DNA from: Valencia hispanica
Taxonomy: Eukaryota; Chordata; Actinopteri; Cyprinodontiformes; Valenciidae
Assembly: GCA_963556495.2 (NCBI GenBank)
Contig: OY747700.1
Coordinates: forward strand, 557,001 to 621,000
DNA length: 64,000 nt
Direction: 5' to 3'
How positions within the stretch are numbered: position 1 is the stretch's first letter; each line of letters starts with the position of its first letter. The notes beneath the pieces are model-generated. The model had not been told where the DNA came from. It did not search any database and saw only the letters and a list, made by a program, of their open reading frames with translations. Shown piece by piece: positions 48,973-60,274 of the stretch. The position numbers and the translations under genes were made by a program.

Positions 48973-51900
48973 AAACCAAATGGTAGCGTCGTTCCGTCTG
49001 GGAACAACCTCCGCTTGTCATAGACCACCCTGAAAGTTTTGGTAAATGAGTGATTCCTCAGATGGAACCCGTTTTTATCACGTTTGATGGAATGCCGCGG
49101 TGCTTTGAGTACCTCACCTCTCTCACCACCCAGGTAACCGTCAACAAGTCCCATCATTGTTTCAAAATTCACCCTTTCACAGCGTTCTATGGTTCGCGAT
49201 ATCCCCTTTGCCCTCATCACAACCTTCCCCCTGTGCTTTGTCTGATACGAGTAACTCTTTGGCCCTGCGGCAACAAACTCCTGAATGGTGTCCCCTGGTG
49301 GGAGCTCGTTGTCAAGTCACCCAAATAGCTACCTGTCGGCAAAGAGCTCTCGCCTTCACGTACAACATAGATCACACTGTCTGTGTCAAGGTAGAGTACA
49401 CGTTCTTGGAGCTGGTGTAGGTATCTGAATAACTCTAGTCGTGCGTAAGCTGTTGTAAATGCGGCAACGAACACATTGGTGGTTTTGTTAGGGGGCGTTA
49501 CACAGTTTTTGTTGTTCTTCCATTGAATCATGACCATCTTGGGGTTCAGAAAGCTGAAGTATGTCACAACTAACTTCCCTGAAAACAGGAACTCAAAAAC
49601 TTGTCAGGGTGTTTAATGATTGAGTTTTGGGTTTGGTCAATTTTTTGAGCAAACTTCCCCCAAAGCGAATTCAAACACAGCTTGGCTACTTGACGTTTTT
49701 CCGGGTTTACTTAAATTTTTTCAGGGTCTAACTCTACACCCTGATTCGCCATGAAATCCTGGATGTATTTCTGTCTGTCCTCCTCGCTCTCTACACCCTC
49801 GGGATAACCTGAAGCTTCCTGCTTGGTCTTCAAAAAGGAGTTGACATACTTTGCAAAGATCTGATCACTATGCTGCTCAAAGTGCCACACCTCAATGATC
49901 TGATCGATTCTGTAGCTGTGTGAAAGGGCTTCTTTAACCGCTTCAGACAGCCATACACCTGTTAAGGCTCTCTCAGTGTCAGTGTGGGTGCAACTATGTG
50001 TCTGATTGTTCTCCAATGCACATGTGCGACAGAGGGTGAATACAAGCTTTCAATGATCTGTTCTGAATGGTAGAATGGGGAAATAAAGACCACGAGGTAG
50101 TGAAATGACTGCTTTGATAAATCCATAATAATTTCTAGGATCATCAAAGTTTTCCCTGATTATGATCGGGTGCCCTACAGGAAAGCTTTTCGTCTTCTGA
50201 ACAAATGGGTAAAGACTACACACGTCCTGGTAAAGAACTTGCTCACCGGGGGCTGCAGAGTACCTCAACCTGACTGCACATCTACGCCCTCCAAAAAGCG
50301 CTTCACGGGGGGTAAGTGGTGCAGGAGCCTGGTAGGTCATCATGAACTGCTTCACATCAGCGTTACTCTTCTTCATTTCTTCCCACACATGTTCCCACAT
50401 TACCTCGAGCTCTATACCGTACACAGTCCTCAGCACATGCTCCCTCTCTATGGTCGCAGCGTAGAGCTGCCCATAAGGCACACCGGTCAATGGACTCTCA
50501 GCTGTTGGATAGCGACAGTTGCTGCAGCCATGATGCTCACAGCCATGGAACTCAAACCCTATTTTACGCTCCCCTACCTCCAGGTAACTGTCTAAAAAGT
50601 ATGATCCAATCTTTTTCTCACCAGCCCTTAGAGCATGCTGTATTCCAACATTCCTTGTATGTGCAACATATTCCAACCACTCAATGGAAGCTGTGGAAAA
50701 CTTTTTAAACTGTTCGCTGTAGTCTGTTGGTGAAGGAACAGCGAGAGTGTCCGCCTTCAGATGATTACTTTGAAACACTTTCATACAAGCACTTGCGATG
50801 GTGATCCTGTTAAAAGGGTCAATCTGACTGTCATTAAAAAACTCCTGACGAAACCTTGTACATCCTTGTAGGAGTATCTCCACATCATTCTTACAGTAAA
50901 AGAGAGCCTCCTTTTTAAAGTCAAACACGCCCTTGCTAACCTCAGCATACCATGTATAGAATTTCTCCTGCTCAGCACGATTCATTCACTCAACACCGTA
51001 AAATGATGGCAGCGGGTAAGAACCTACATAGCTCAGATTGTCAGAGGATGAGAAACGGTGTGGGAAATAGCCCTTGCTATGGTCAGGAAAACCGAGGGCT
51101 TCAGGCATTTTACTAAGCTTCATGGCAAGGAAAGATAGGCTGTCAATGAATCTCAAACCGTAATCAGGATCAGCGATGCTCAGAATTTTACACCCTTGAA
51201 TAATAATGTCAGGACTTAAACCCATCTCCGTCATTGCATTCAGAACAAGGTAGGAATCAAAAGCTCTAGCATTATGGGCTACACACGTATAATTCCGACG
51301 GCCTGGCCTCCTGATTTCACGAATAAACTCGCGAATACAATCACTGCTGTAGGCTGACCACTCCTCACCAGATGTGGACTTTGAACAGATCAGAAATGGA
51401 ACATGCTCACCCTGCGCACCAGGGAAAGTTTCAATATCGTAAAAAATCACCTTCTCACTTATTTCGGTATCGACAGAACATGTCTGGATATAACATTTAT
51501 GGTCTGATGCTGGCTGGTCCTTGTCAAGCTTACCCCGACAAATCCTACACTTCTTCCCTTGACACACATGCTTCTTGCCTGTTGTGAAACTCTGGTTATA
51601 GTTTAACCCACAGTTGGGACATTTCTTCACCTGATCACAATGACTGACCATCACACGCACCCTGGTTTTTAGCTCAGGTACTTTATGTCTATCGTAACAT
51701 GTCTGGTTCTTACAATATCTGTTACAGTCATGACAAAGAATCGGATTTGTAACCCCCTGAGCACACGCTACATCATTGCAGACAGCGCATGAACCTTTGC
51801 ATACATGATTGTATTTATGCCCTATAGGATCGAAACAGTAGTGGCAAATATCCCAAGCCCCTATAAAACCCTTCAAGTTTTTGATCCCGTAGTAATGGTC

Positions 51901-52662
51901 TCGGAAGTTCAATAGAAAAACAGTCCTGCTTCGGTCCTCAAAGTCGGTCTGAATCTTCCCTAGAGCTCTCTCTCCCTCACTTCTGATAAAAACAACTATT
52001 TCTCTGTTCAACAACTTCTCTAATTTGTGGATATCGCCTGATCTGACAGGGGTGTGTTCTGAAAGGCCTGCACGCTGTTGCAACTCTCTACCAAGCTTTA
52101 TAGCTGCATGGGAGCCGAGGCTAGGGTCTGCAACACAGGCTAAGCTAATAGCAAAACACAGTTTATTATCTCGATCATTGTTCACAATATATAGGTGCCG
52201 TCTCTTCTTATGTATCAGCTCACAATCGAGAGACATTTCAGCTTTTCGTCTAGCTCCCCCGCTAAGATCACGCACTGTTTGAATTACAAACTCCAAACGC
52301 TCTGTTGAGGCTATTTCGGCATTGGATTGCATCAGATCATCTAAAAACGTTTCGAACTGCTGCATGATGTTACTCCCTCCTTCATCGACAGAGAAAGTCA
52401 CACTGTGAGAGACGCCGTGTCCATTAACCTCTATCTGCACAATATCGTTAGTGTTAACCAGCGGTGTCACCCGGTCTGATAAACCCCTGAGCATATTCAT
52501 TATGTGATTATGAAATTCATACGGACACGGATGATCACCCTCAGGCCGGACAAAGTTGTGTCGGATCTGTATGTTATTGAATTCGTCACGTACATTGATC
52601 TGAAATTAGTCATCTTCCTGACTAGACGGTTGAGGACTATTTAGCTCCTGTGAGACATTCAT
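48969..52662 (-). pseudogene. Protein-primed DNA polymerase B (PolB), six lesions
   Basis: The natural ATG is at 52662; one gene of about 1230 codons can be followed to 48969. Domains in order: an N-terminal region, a Cys/His-rich zone (about residues 270-395 with several C-x2-C), 3'-5' exonuclease motifs (FYDIETFPG, VAHNARAFDSYLVL, YCKNDVEIL), polymerase motif A (DVCSLYP), motif B (KLCLNSLWGKF) and motif C (YLDTDSVIY). In-frame stops lie at 52606-52608 (TAA), 50986-50988 (TGA), 50050-50052 (TGA) and 49711-49713 (TAA); frame changes lie near 49595-49600, at a T5 run, and near 49305-49315. The catalytic residues themselves remain readable. It would replicate the linear element from its ends. 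Confidence 0.93.
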
Positions 52663-53305
52663 AGTGACTGGTTGATGGTGCGTTATTTAAACATACGATC
52701 AAAAAAAAAAGGACATGAAAAAACATTCAGAGTCAGACAATACACAAGCTGGAGAAAGCTCCAGACAGTCTCACTGTTAATTGAAGTAGCAAGGCTGGCG
52801 CTGTGCAGATCCGCTGAGATCAAATTGGAGACACCACTACAGCTCCCGGCATCGATCACGATCTATGATAAAGCACAGGTAAAAGTCAGGAATATAATAA
52901 AATAAATACAAATAGGGTAATACCCTTATCTAAACAGTAAACAGAATTTAACAAACAGTAAACTCACCTCAGAGCGGAGTTTCGCTTTGTAACAATCCCC
53001 AGCGCCTTTTTCCCGCTCCAGCTCGAAACCAGCTCAGAGCAGCAACTGGAGTTGAGCGATACTTCTAGCTGTAGCAGAGTATGTATGCTATGGTGAATTT
53101 ATCGATAAGCCAGCAGCGAATCCATCTTGGTGCTATGAAACATCCGTAGACGATCGCACAATTGGGAGCTAGAAAACATTTACTCACCTCGCTCCAAACC
53201 GATAATACAGGTCGCCGATGTGAAGATTTCTTGAAGTCGCTGTGAAGTTGATCTCACCGCTGAACCCGTAACTCCAGCTCTTAGCATGGGAAGCTCGGGA
53301 TTCCC
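52663..53305 (-). promoter_or_regulatory. Possible spliced leader between right TIR and PolB
   Basis: On the minus strand two strong 5' splice sites are visible: GAGCGAG/GTGAGTAA at about 53187 and CTCTGAG/GTGAGTTT at about 52966. A pyrimidine-rich stretch followed by CAACCAG/TCACT lies just before the PolB ATG (about 52668), and a weaker ATCATAG at about 52868. This suggests that transcripts starting at the right TIR promoter are spliced to reach PolB. The open frame from the TIR reaches GLERGE and stops exactly at the first donor site, as a read-through exon would. Not proven. Confidence 0.4.
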
Positions 53306-53919
53306 GCTTGGACTCAGCTCTGACGCGGTCTGACAATGACGCGGGCTTTTGGGATTCCCCTCGACTGAAGCCGGTGACACCGTCTTCCTGAAACCGCTGT
53401 TTTCTTTGTTCGTCGCAGCACCGTCCTCCGTGTCCTTAAGGTCGGATTGTTGAATGAGGTCCTTCCAGCATGCTGTAGAGATTAACTGTTTTCTGACATC
53501 CTTTTATACAGGTAAATGCCGTGCGGTGAGCACTACCCAAACCGGTTTGCTTGACTTGCGGACGTAGGTGAAGTCAGGGGCGTGATAAATACAGTGAATA
53601 CAAAGCAGAGCAGGGACGTGTCAAACGCCGATTGGTCGACTGTTTTTTATCACTAACTTTAGTAGTTTGGTAGATTTCTTATTTCCAGTTTAAAGCAATC
53701 AGGTTTAAAGTGATGTTTTTTTTATCCTTATCTGTTTTTAAAGACTGTGTAATGGTGCATTTTTAAAATCAACAAAAGGATGAGCATCTGCTTCAACATA
53801 GCTGTGGGTGAATAAATTATCTTTTTAGTGCTCTTACAAGTTTAATTTATCATGGTTGAATTGTTAGAATCAGATGTAATGGTCTCTCTAGAGTGTTGGA
53901 GCTAATGTGGTTAAACATT

Positions 53920-54223
53920 CCTACTGAGCCTGGTTCTGTTGGAGGTTTCTTCCTGTTAAAGGGGAGTTTTTCCTCTCCACCGTCGCTACATGCTTGCTCA
54001 GTATGAGGGATTGCTGAAGGATTGCTGTGGTTGGAAAGTCTGCATCAACGGGGCCCAACCTCACGCCAATGACTGATGCAATCTGCTGGGATTCCTTAAA
54101 TAGGAAACTTTATAACTGATTGGAATGTTTGTATAAATGTTTTGAAATGACTTATTGTTAAGTGCCTTGAGATGACATCTGTTGTGAATTGGCGCTATAT
54201 AAATAAACTGAATTAATTAAATT
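53920..54223 (+). mobile_element. L2/Maui LINE 3' end inserted into the right TIR
   Basis: The insert reads GGAGGTTTCTTCCTGTTAAA, CGCTACATGCTTGCTCAGTA, GTGCCTTGAGATGACATCTG and TTGGCGCTATATAAATAAAC, matching 15150-15440. ACATT flanks it on both sides (53915-53919 and 54224-54228), and the left TIR has the uninterrupted sequence GGTTATACATTAAAG (read inverted). It is a 5'-truncated retrotransposition that happened after the Polinton formed its two TIRs. Confidence 0.92.
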
Positions 54224-54371
54224 ACATTAAAGTCAGGAAGCTAAAAAGCACCTTTTAGCTGTTTAAAATAAAATAGAATGCTCAATGAGCCATGTTGAGA
54301 CAGATCCCAGACCGTATATTATTAAAGGGACTTGTTCGGACATGTTCTGATGACACTGAGGGGTTAGATTC

Positions 54372-54650
54372 AAACCATTGGGGGCGCTATTTATACTATA
54401 GGCTGTAATGTTAATTTTGAACCACTAGAGGGAGGTATTTTCACAATTTGGTGTAATACTATTTAGTGGGCCACTAGGGGGAGCCATTTTTACATTTGCA
54501 TGTAGTTTTAATTTTGATCCACTAGAGGGAGCCATTTTTACATTTTGGTGTAATACTATTTAGTGGGCCACTAGGGGGAGCCAATTATACAATAGGCTGT
54601 TATATTAATTTTGAACCACTAGAGGGAGGCATTTTCACAATTTGGCGTAA
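54372..54650 (+). promoter_or_regulatory. Array of six CTCF-core-like motifs, right TIR
   Basis: Cores start at 54374 (CCATTGGGGGCGC), 54422 (CCACTAGAGGGAG), 54471 (CCACTAGGGGGAGCC), 54519 (CCACTAGAGGGAGCC), 54568 (CCACTAGGGGGAGCC) and 54616 (CCACTAGAGGGAGG): steps of 48, 49, 48, 49 and 48 bases. Two alternating spacer types make a 97-base higher-order unit. All point outward on the plus strand, the opposite of the left array. CTCF resemblance is by motif only. Confidence 0.55.
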
Positions 54651-56230
54651 TGTTACCAAACTAGTAACACACAACTAAACCACTAAGAAAAGAATAATTA
54701 TAATAAAACTAACACTCAGAAGTAAAACAGTAAAAGTGATAAAAATGCACAGAAATAGAAACAATAAACAATAAATTGATAATGATGTCACAGTTCAGAA
54801 TGAATATATTTGCTCAAAGACCAAGGATTATATTGAACAGTGTTGGGAATTAAGCTAAATTAGTTTTAAACTAATTGCGATTAATTTTAGACTAATCAGC
54901 AGATTCTGGTTGTTTTCAAACCACCAATTCACAATGCAAAGCAAAAGTGAAGGAAAACGTTATTTGGAAGAAGCAATGCTTCATTAAATCATTCCCTGAA
55001 TTAGAAATCAATAACCTTTAGATAATTGATTCTATTTAATGGATCGGTCACCGCAGTGATTGATCTAATTTAATATTTAGACTTTATGTTGACGTTAACG
55101 ACCGTACCAATTATGTCCGTATTATTATTTAGTATTTTGACTTACCAAGAAGGCGGTCTCAAAAATGACTTAAAAGATTAGTTTTAGTGTTTAAACTATC
55201 TGTTTTAAAGTCGATCTCTATTTTGAATTGCATTAATGGCAGTCTATTGTTCATGAATAAAAGGCCGTCACTGTCGGGCCCACGTGGTTTGCTATAGCAT
55301 GTAGCTTACAGCTAACTCACGTGGCGCTGCTTGAAGTCGCTCTGGATCATTTATTAAACATCAAACAAAGAAAAACTGTTGGATTGAGTAACTTAGGTTG
55401 CAGGATATAAAACGACTTTCCATCGGAAAGCTCGAAAATCACTATTTAAACCTCCAGGCCGACCGGCCTGTTTGTACCCAAACAATAAATGAAATCTTAT
55501 ACAAAGTAACAAATCACAGTGAAAATAAACAACCCTTAAATCTTGTTTAAACTATCCTAATCTCGCCTCTGCCCAGACAAATCTTAGTTAACGGTTAAAG
55601 TTCTCCAAGTTGCTCCGTGGATGATGGGCGAAGCTAACACAACATTAGCCCGCAGGCTAGCCACAGCTACGGTCCGTTAGCAGTGGGAGGATTATAGCTG
55701 TCGAATCGCGGGTAACATTAGCTTGGAACGTCTTTTCGTCCTCTCCGGTTTGCTAAACAGCGATCAGCTGCACCTCAGTTCACTGACACAGTACTTTCTC
55801 TGCAGGTTCAAGATAGCATTGTCCAAGGCTTTGTCGCGGTGGGGTAATGCTCCAGTCTCGACGCAGTTCTGTGGCATTCAGTAGCTTGTTAGTGGTTCGC
55901 TCCACATGGCAGCATCTGTTCAGAAAGCAGGGCTCAGGGCGGAACAGTCGGGTTTATCTCAAAACAAACTGTGCTGCGATTCACCTGATTGATCAGCAGT
56001 CTTGTCGTCGTTGGAGTGAGTTCCTCCCAGAGCTCGCGTCTTTTCCCTTGCCAGCGAAGGAAGGATTGGATCTCTCCTGGCGCTGTTTGGCTGAACTCCA
56101 GAACTGGAGAGGATTTGAAGGTCTGCTGCGGTGCCTTATGTAACCTCTGGTCCTCTTCTTCTCCTGTCGGACCTAGAATGTGGGTTAGTGCCACCCAATG
56201 GCTGTGTGTCCCCCAACAACTCTGTGTCTT
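54651..56230. other. Stretch without recognisable genes
   Basis: Flank of the Polinton. AT-rich at first; from about 55600 it becomes GC-richer with TTAGCCCGCAGGCTAGCCAC and TTGTCGCGGTGGGGTAATGC. The overlapping frames at 55847-56240 have no family resemblance, though the block could belong to an unrecognised retroelement leader. Confidence 0.4.
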
Positions 56231-56370
56231 CCGATGATGCTGCCAAGAGGGAGCATATACAGGTTAAAAAGCACTGGGCCTAAAATTGAACCCTGGGGCA
56301 CACCACATGTGATCTTGTGCACCTTAGAGGAGCACAGTTGGATCCAATCCCAACCAAATTATTTAAGGTG
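56231..56370 (-). mobile_element. LINE reverse transcriptase scraps
   Basis: The minus strand at 56231-56320 reads [22 protein letters not shown] motif B of an L2/CR1-type ORF2. At 56338-56368, on the plus strand, GGATCCAATCCCAACCAAAT and TATTTAAGG match the start of the RT region seen at 13240. They are two small unrelated scraps side by side. Confidence 0.7.
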
Positions 56371-57795
56371 TTAAAAGTCCGGTGATATACTGAGTTAAGC
56401 GCCCGTTATTATAAAGGGAAAACTACTTTAAGTTATCACCTCTAATAGGGAATAACCAGCTACACCGATCCTTTTTAGGTTTGGACTCCTATTTTACTGG
56501 AGGATCTTTCGACTCTTACAACAGGCCTACTTTACACACCTCCCAGTCTCCACGACTGACCCAAGTGGGTAAAACCGTTTGGGCCTCAGCGTACGTTAAC
56601 CGGCAGATAGTCGTAATACCCCCCCGATTCTTTCCGCGTCTAATATTGGCCTACTCCCCACACGTCAGTCACCGAGTAGGAGTCGCTATGTTAGCGTTAA
56701 AGCGTATACTTTACATGCTATAACGAATGTAATTTGTTTTACATACGCCCCATACAGAACAGAGCCTTCGGTCGCAACCCAGTTAGAAAATGTGCGTAAA
56801 TACTTACTAACTATTTGAGTCTATTGACTTACGTTCTCTCTGTCCTAGTACGGTTAAAACTTCTCTGCTCTGATTACTTATACAGTTCGCTATAAAACCG
56901 CTCCAGCTCCGGATACTGAGAACAGTCAAGTCTTACAACCTTCTAAGCAATACATATATTTTATTCACTCATATATGCAGGTACATTAGATGCGGTCAAA
57001 AAGCTTCCCTGAGCTCTACCCATACAAATGACCTCTCCAGAGATTGTCCAATTCGTGTCACTGGAACCAAAATGAGATCGCACAACCTGCTAGGTGTAAC
57101 TATGCTTCCCTTCGACACAGATGTTAATGAGGCTTCACTGAGAACTTCCTGGGTCGGGTTTTCTATGGTCGCTCCACGTATCGCCGGCTGATCCTGGAAA
57201 CCTGGGCCTCCGTCTCACTGTCACAACACGAGGACGGAGGCGCAGAATCTCCTCGGGACCCAGCGATCACAGAGTTGAGCAAATTTAAGATGCCTGACTT
57301 ACCAGTCCGGTGTCACAGTTACGGATTTGGGCTACTCTGGTCCCAGGGTTGGTTTCTCTGTCGTCACTACGAAGAGTTAAGAAGCACCTCTGTCTTCCTA
57401 TCCCCTGGAGTTAGGCATTCCCAAACCCCCGTGACCTGCTAGTCCCTGCAAGCACTGCCGTCTGATAAGTTCAAAGCGAATGCCGGTCAGTCCCCAGGTC
57501 TCTCACACATAGGAGACCCCCCTAACGGGAGTCTTTATGAGGCTCTCTCAGAGAATTGAGTCAACACTCTCTAAAAGGACTTGCTTAGAAAAGGAAGTCG
57601 ATTAAAAGGTTTTAATTTTAACTCAAAAGCAATTACAATACAAAATCCAAAAGCTCACAATGAACTACAAGAGCAGCAACAACCTGCCACCAATTCAAAA
57701 CTCCAAAAGCTACAAACAACCCCTTACAATCCTTACAACTCTAAAAACTCTCTAGCACTCAAACTCTCTAAACTCTGTAAACTCTAACATTTTGT
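56371..57795 (+). other. Unclassified segment, possibly an LTR and leader
   Basis: The segment starts TGTTAAAAGTCCGGTG after a LINE scrap. It contains a clear TATA-type promoter, CTATAAAACCGCTCCAGCTC at about 56890, about 520 bases in, followed by GATACTGAGAACAGTCAAGT. Base composition differs from the flanks and there are many stops in all frames. An LTR retroelement LTR plus leader would look like this, but I found neither a second LTR nor a convincing primer-binding site. Left as unknown. Confidence 0.3.
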
Positions 57796-58225
57796 CTCTG
57801 TTTATTACTTTTATACTTGGGTAAACCCCTTGAGGGGGTCGTGGCTTATGTAGATTCAGAGTCTTGAGATGCTGTCTTTCAGGAACAGGGCGAAGGTCTC
57901 CTCCTGGTGGTTTGCTGCTCTCACACACATGATACACTTAGTCTAATGCTGATTATATATTTTAAAAACACACACCTTATAAGCATATACAGGAGTATAC
58001 ATGAGTATATGTGTACATAGGTAAGCATAAACTTCAATCAATGCATTTTATAGAAAGAAAATGACATGAGACATGTTAAGGAATCTTTATTATCCTCCTC
58101 CCCTGCGTGCCAAAAGTCCAGCTCATCCTATTGGCGAAATGGTGATTATGTAATTCCCATTTATAACTCTAGGGAGTTCAACACCCCCTGTGGGAATTAC
58201 TGATAACCGTCAGATCTTAATGAGC
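57796..58225. other. Stretch without recognisable genes
   Basis: No supported coding region, repeat end or RNA gene. Confidence 0.35.
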
Positions 58226-58665
58226 CGTGTGTTCGGTCGAACATCCTCAGGGCCTCACAGAGCGGCTCTTATAGGCCTGCTCTGCCTCGGTCAACTCATC
58301 CGGTACAGGGACCCTCTCATCAGAATACTTCCTCATGGTGACTCGCAAGCCAGCTAACCTTTATGCCATCTGCATTTCAGTATATTTACTGACATGGTCT
58401 TCACTCCAATGGACCAGGAGTAGCTGCTTATCAGCGTATTGCACCAGGGCATAGAGCATTCGAGGGGGCCACCACGTCCGCCGACAGTAGTGCAGAATTT
58501 CCCGAAGGCTGACCTGGATGAGGAGAATCGGCCCATGAGAGTGCTGATCGGACACACAGACACATTTTCCCCTTTTGCAAAAAACCCCATAGTTCTAAAT
58601 TCAGTAAGTAAAACACCAATTCCGCTAACCCGATTCTTGACACTCAGGTGGAGGATCTTCCACAC
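58226..58665 (-). pseudogene. Unidentified protein fragment
   Basis: Minus-strand frames contain SLREILHYCRRTWWPPRMLY and ALVQYADKQLLLVHWSEDHV, then after a stop VTMRKYSDERVPVPDELTEA ending near 58240. Charged and aromatic-rich composition across two joined frames looks like decayed coding sequence, perhaps from the same retroelement as the segment to its left. I cannot name a family. Confidence 0.25.
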
Positions 58666-58829
58666 TTATCTCCACACAATTCATCAACATTTCAGGTGTG
58701 TGTTGCTCTGAGGTGTCTAAAGGGACAACGTGTCCTTATTTGGTTAGATACCATAATGTCCTTCGCGACCCGGGAGATGATGGATCCGTGGGCTCTTGAT
58801 GGTCCGGGAATGCCCCATAAGCTGTACTA

Positions 58830-60205
58830 ACCCGTCCTCGACCCAACACAGGCTTGTAGTTTTCTTTCATTCCATACACAAGTCTGGATCGGGATATTGG
58901 AACGTCAAAAGTTCAGAGGGGTGTGTCAGCAGGGGTTTGGCGGGCCTTGTTGCTCGTCTGAGTGAACTGGTTTCCGCAGCTGGCGTTTTGCATTCGCCGG
59001 GCTGGCCACTGGAACCCCCTGACTCACCTGGGTCTGAGGTAGGTAGGTCAACGCGAAAGAAAAGGAAAAGAAAACAAAACAAAAAGGAACCTTATCTAAA
59101 AGATTTCACATCTAAGTGAAGGCTTTGAATTGAACATAAAAGTAAAACAAACCTTAAAGTAAGATAATCCAACATCAATTAAAATCTATAGATGGTTATA
59201 TAGTAACTCTTGAATGAAAATAGATAAAAGGATAATAATAAAAGAAAATAATAGGATGATAAAAATATAAACTATGGTTTATTGTTCCTTTTTTTTTTCA
59301 AAAGCTAAACAAGCTATCCTAAATCAACTTCTTCAATTGGGAAACTTAAACCATATAAGTTCTAGATTATCATCTATGAAAACAAGAAGGTTTAAACTAA
59401 AAGTAAGTAATCAAGATAAAAAGGATTAACTAAATTCAAATCATTGCAGCGATATAAAACATCTTTCAGTCTAAGTCTTGTTAGAAAACTTAAAGGAACT
59501 GAAATCAAAGAAATGAAAGCAAAATAATGAAGTCGTTCAAAACATAAGATAAACAAAATATCTTCTTAAGTTGCTCAACTTAAGGAACAAATTAATTCTG
59601 CAGCAGTCTGCTAATTTGTTTTAGAAGATTGGAGGGAGGAAAACCAGAAACAAAGTGAATCAGATTATATACTCCCCCTGGCTTTGTTTATGGGTTTTCC
59701 ACCCTTAAGCAAACAGCTAAGTTACTTTCTGTGATAAAAGAGTTTCTCTTTCTTTCTTTTTATCTTTTTTTTTTCTTTTAAAATATGAAAAGTTTATCCA
59801 TAACAATGGGAGACAGGCTACTCCCTAAAATAATTCAGAAACAAAATCAAAATTTTGAAAACCCCACCCCCTGTGGTACTCATCACCCTTTTTTTTTTCA
59901 AATACAAGAGAAATTAGAATGCAAAATTCGCTAAAGTAATATAAGCTTCAGAGCACAAGCCACTAAACTAATAGAAATTGTAACAAACATTTGAGGTAGG
60001 GTAATAAAAGGATAAAACTGAGGTAAGTTAAGTAAAAAGTAACTTAAAATTTCATATGAAACACTAACTCCTACTCCAGAAGAATTAGGTTAAATAAAAG
60101 CAAACAAAGAGTAAAAATATATATATATATTTTTCTTCATACTTTTAATTTAGATGCACTTATTAACTTTCAAATTGAACCATTACAAAAGAAATATTCC
60201 TTCGT
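58830..60205. other. Purine-rich stretch without recognisable genes
   Basis: Very A-rich with scattered homopolymers (T8-T9 runs near 59290, 59770 and 59890; an AT repeat near 60116-60130). No coding region with family resemblance. The K/R-rich end of the frame at 58796-59119 reflects A-rich composition. Confidence 0.45.
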
Positions 60206-60274
60206 GCCATCTACTCAGCATTCATTAACCATAACAAAAGAGATAAAGAAATAAGAAAAAAAAAAAAAAAATCA

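Larger units (their letters stand above)
39980..54650. mobile_element. Polinton/Maverick (adintovirus-like) element
   Basis: A 14.7-kb unit bounded by roughly 1-kb inverted repeats contains the diagnostic Polinton genes: protein-primed family B DNA polymerase, retroviral-type integrase with chromodomain, FtsK/A32-type ATPase, adenain-like protease, double-jelly-roll major capsid and penton-like minor capsid. Genes lie in two converging blocks (plus strand 40.8-47.1 kb, minus strand 52.7-47.3 kb) meeting at back-to-back polyadenylation signals. By eye the inner 395 bases of the TIRs differ at about a dozen positions, so the insertion is not ancient. Lesions in polymerase, major capsid, integrase start and accessory genes make it defective. 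No target duplication could be fixed because the ends lie in tandem repeats. Confidence 0.95.
53306..54650 (-). repeat. Polinton right terminal inverted repeat, with LINE insertion
   Basis: This is the inverted complement of the left TIR, interrupted at 53920-54223 by a LINE tail. Over the inner 395 bases about a dozen substitutions separate the two copies. One turns the TIR ATG (40819 on the left) into ACG on the right (about 53430), so only the left copy can start that ORF. The TATA box is kept at 53502-53508. The outer part carries six motif units against about five on the left. Confidence 0.9.

Noticed and set aside
50170..50708. Plus-strand ORFs inside PolB
   Set aside because: Antisense shadows of the polymerase, whose exonuclease and motif A residues are on the minus strand.
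52672..52905. Plus-strand ORF next to the PolB start
   Set aside because: It has no ATG at its beginning, faces the wrong way for the minus-strand block and overlaps the presumed leader; treated as chance.
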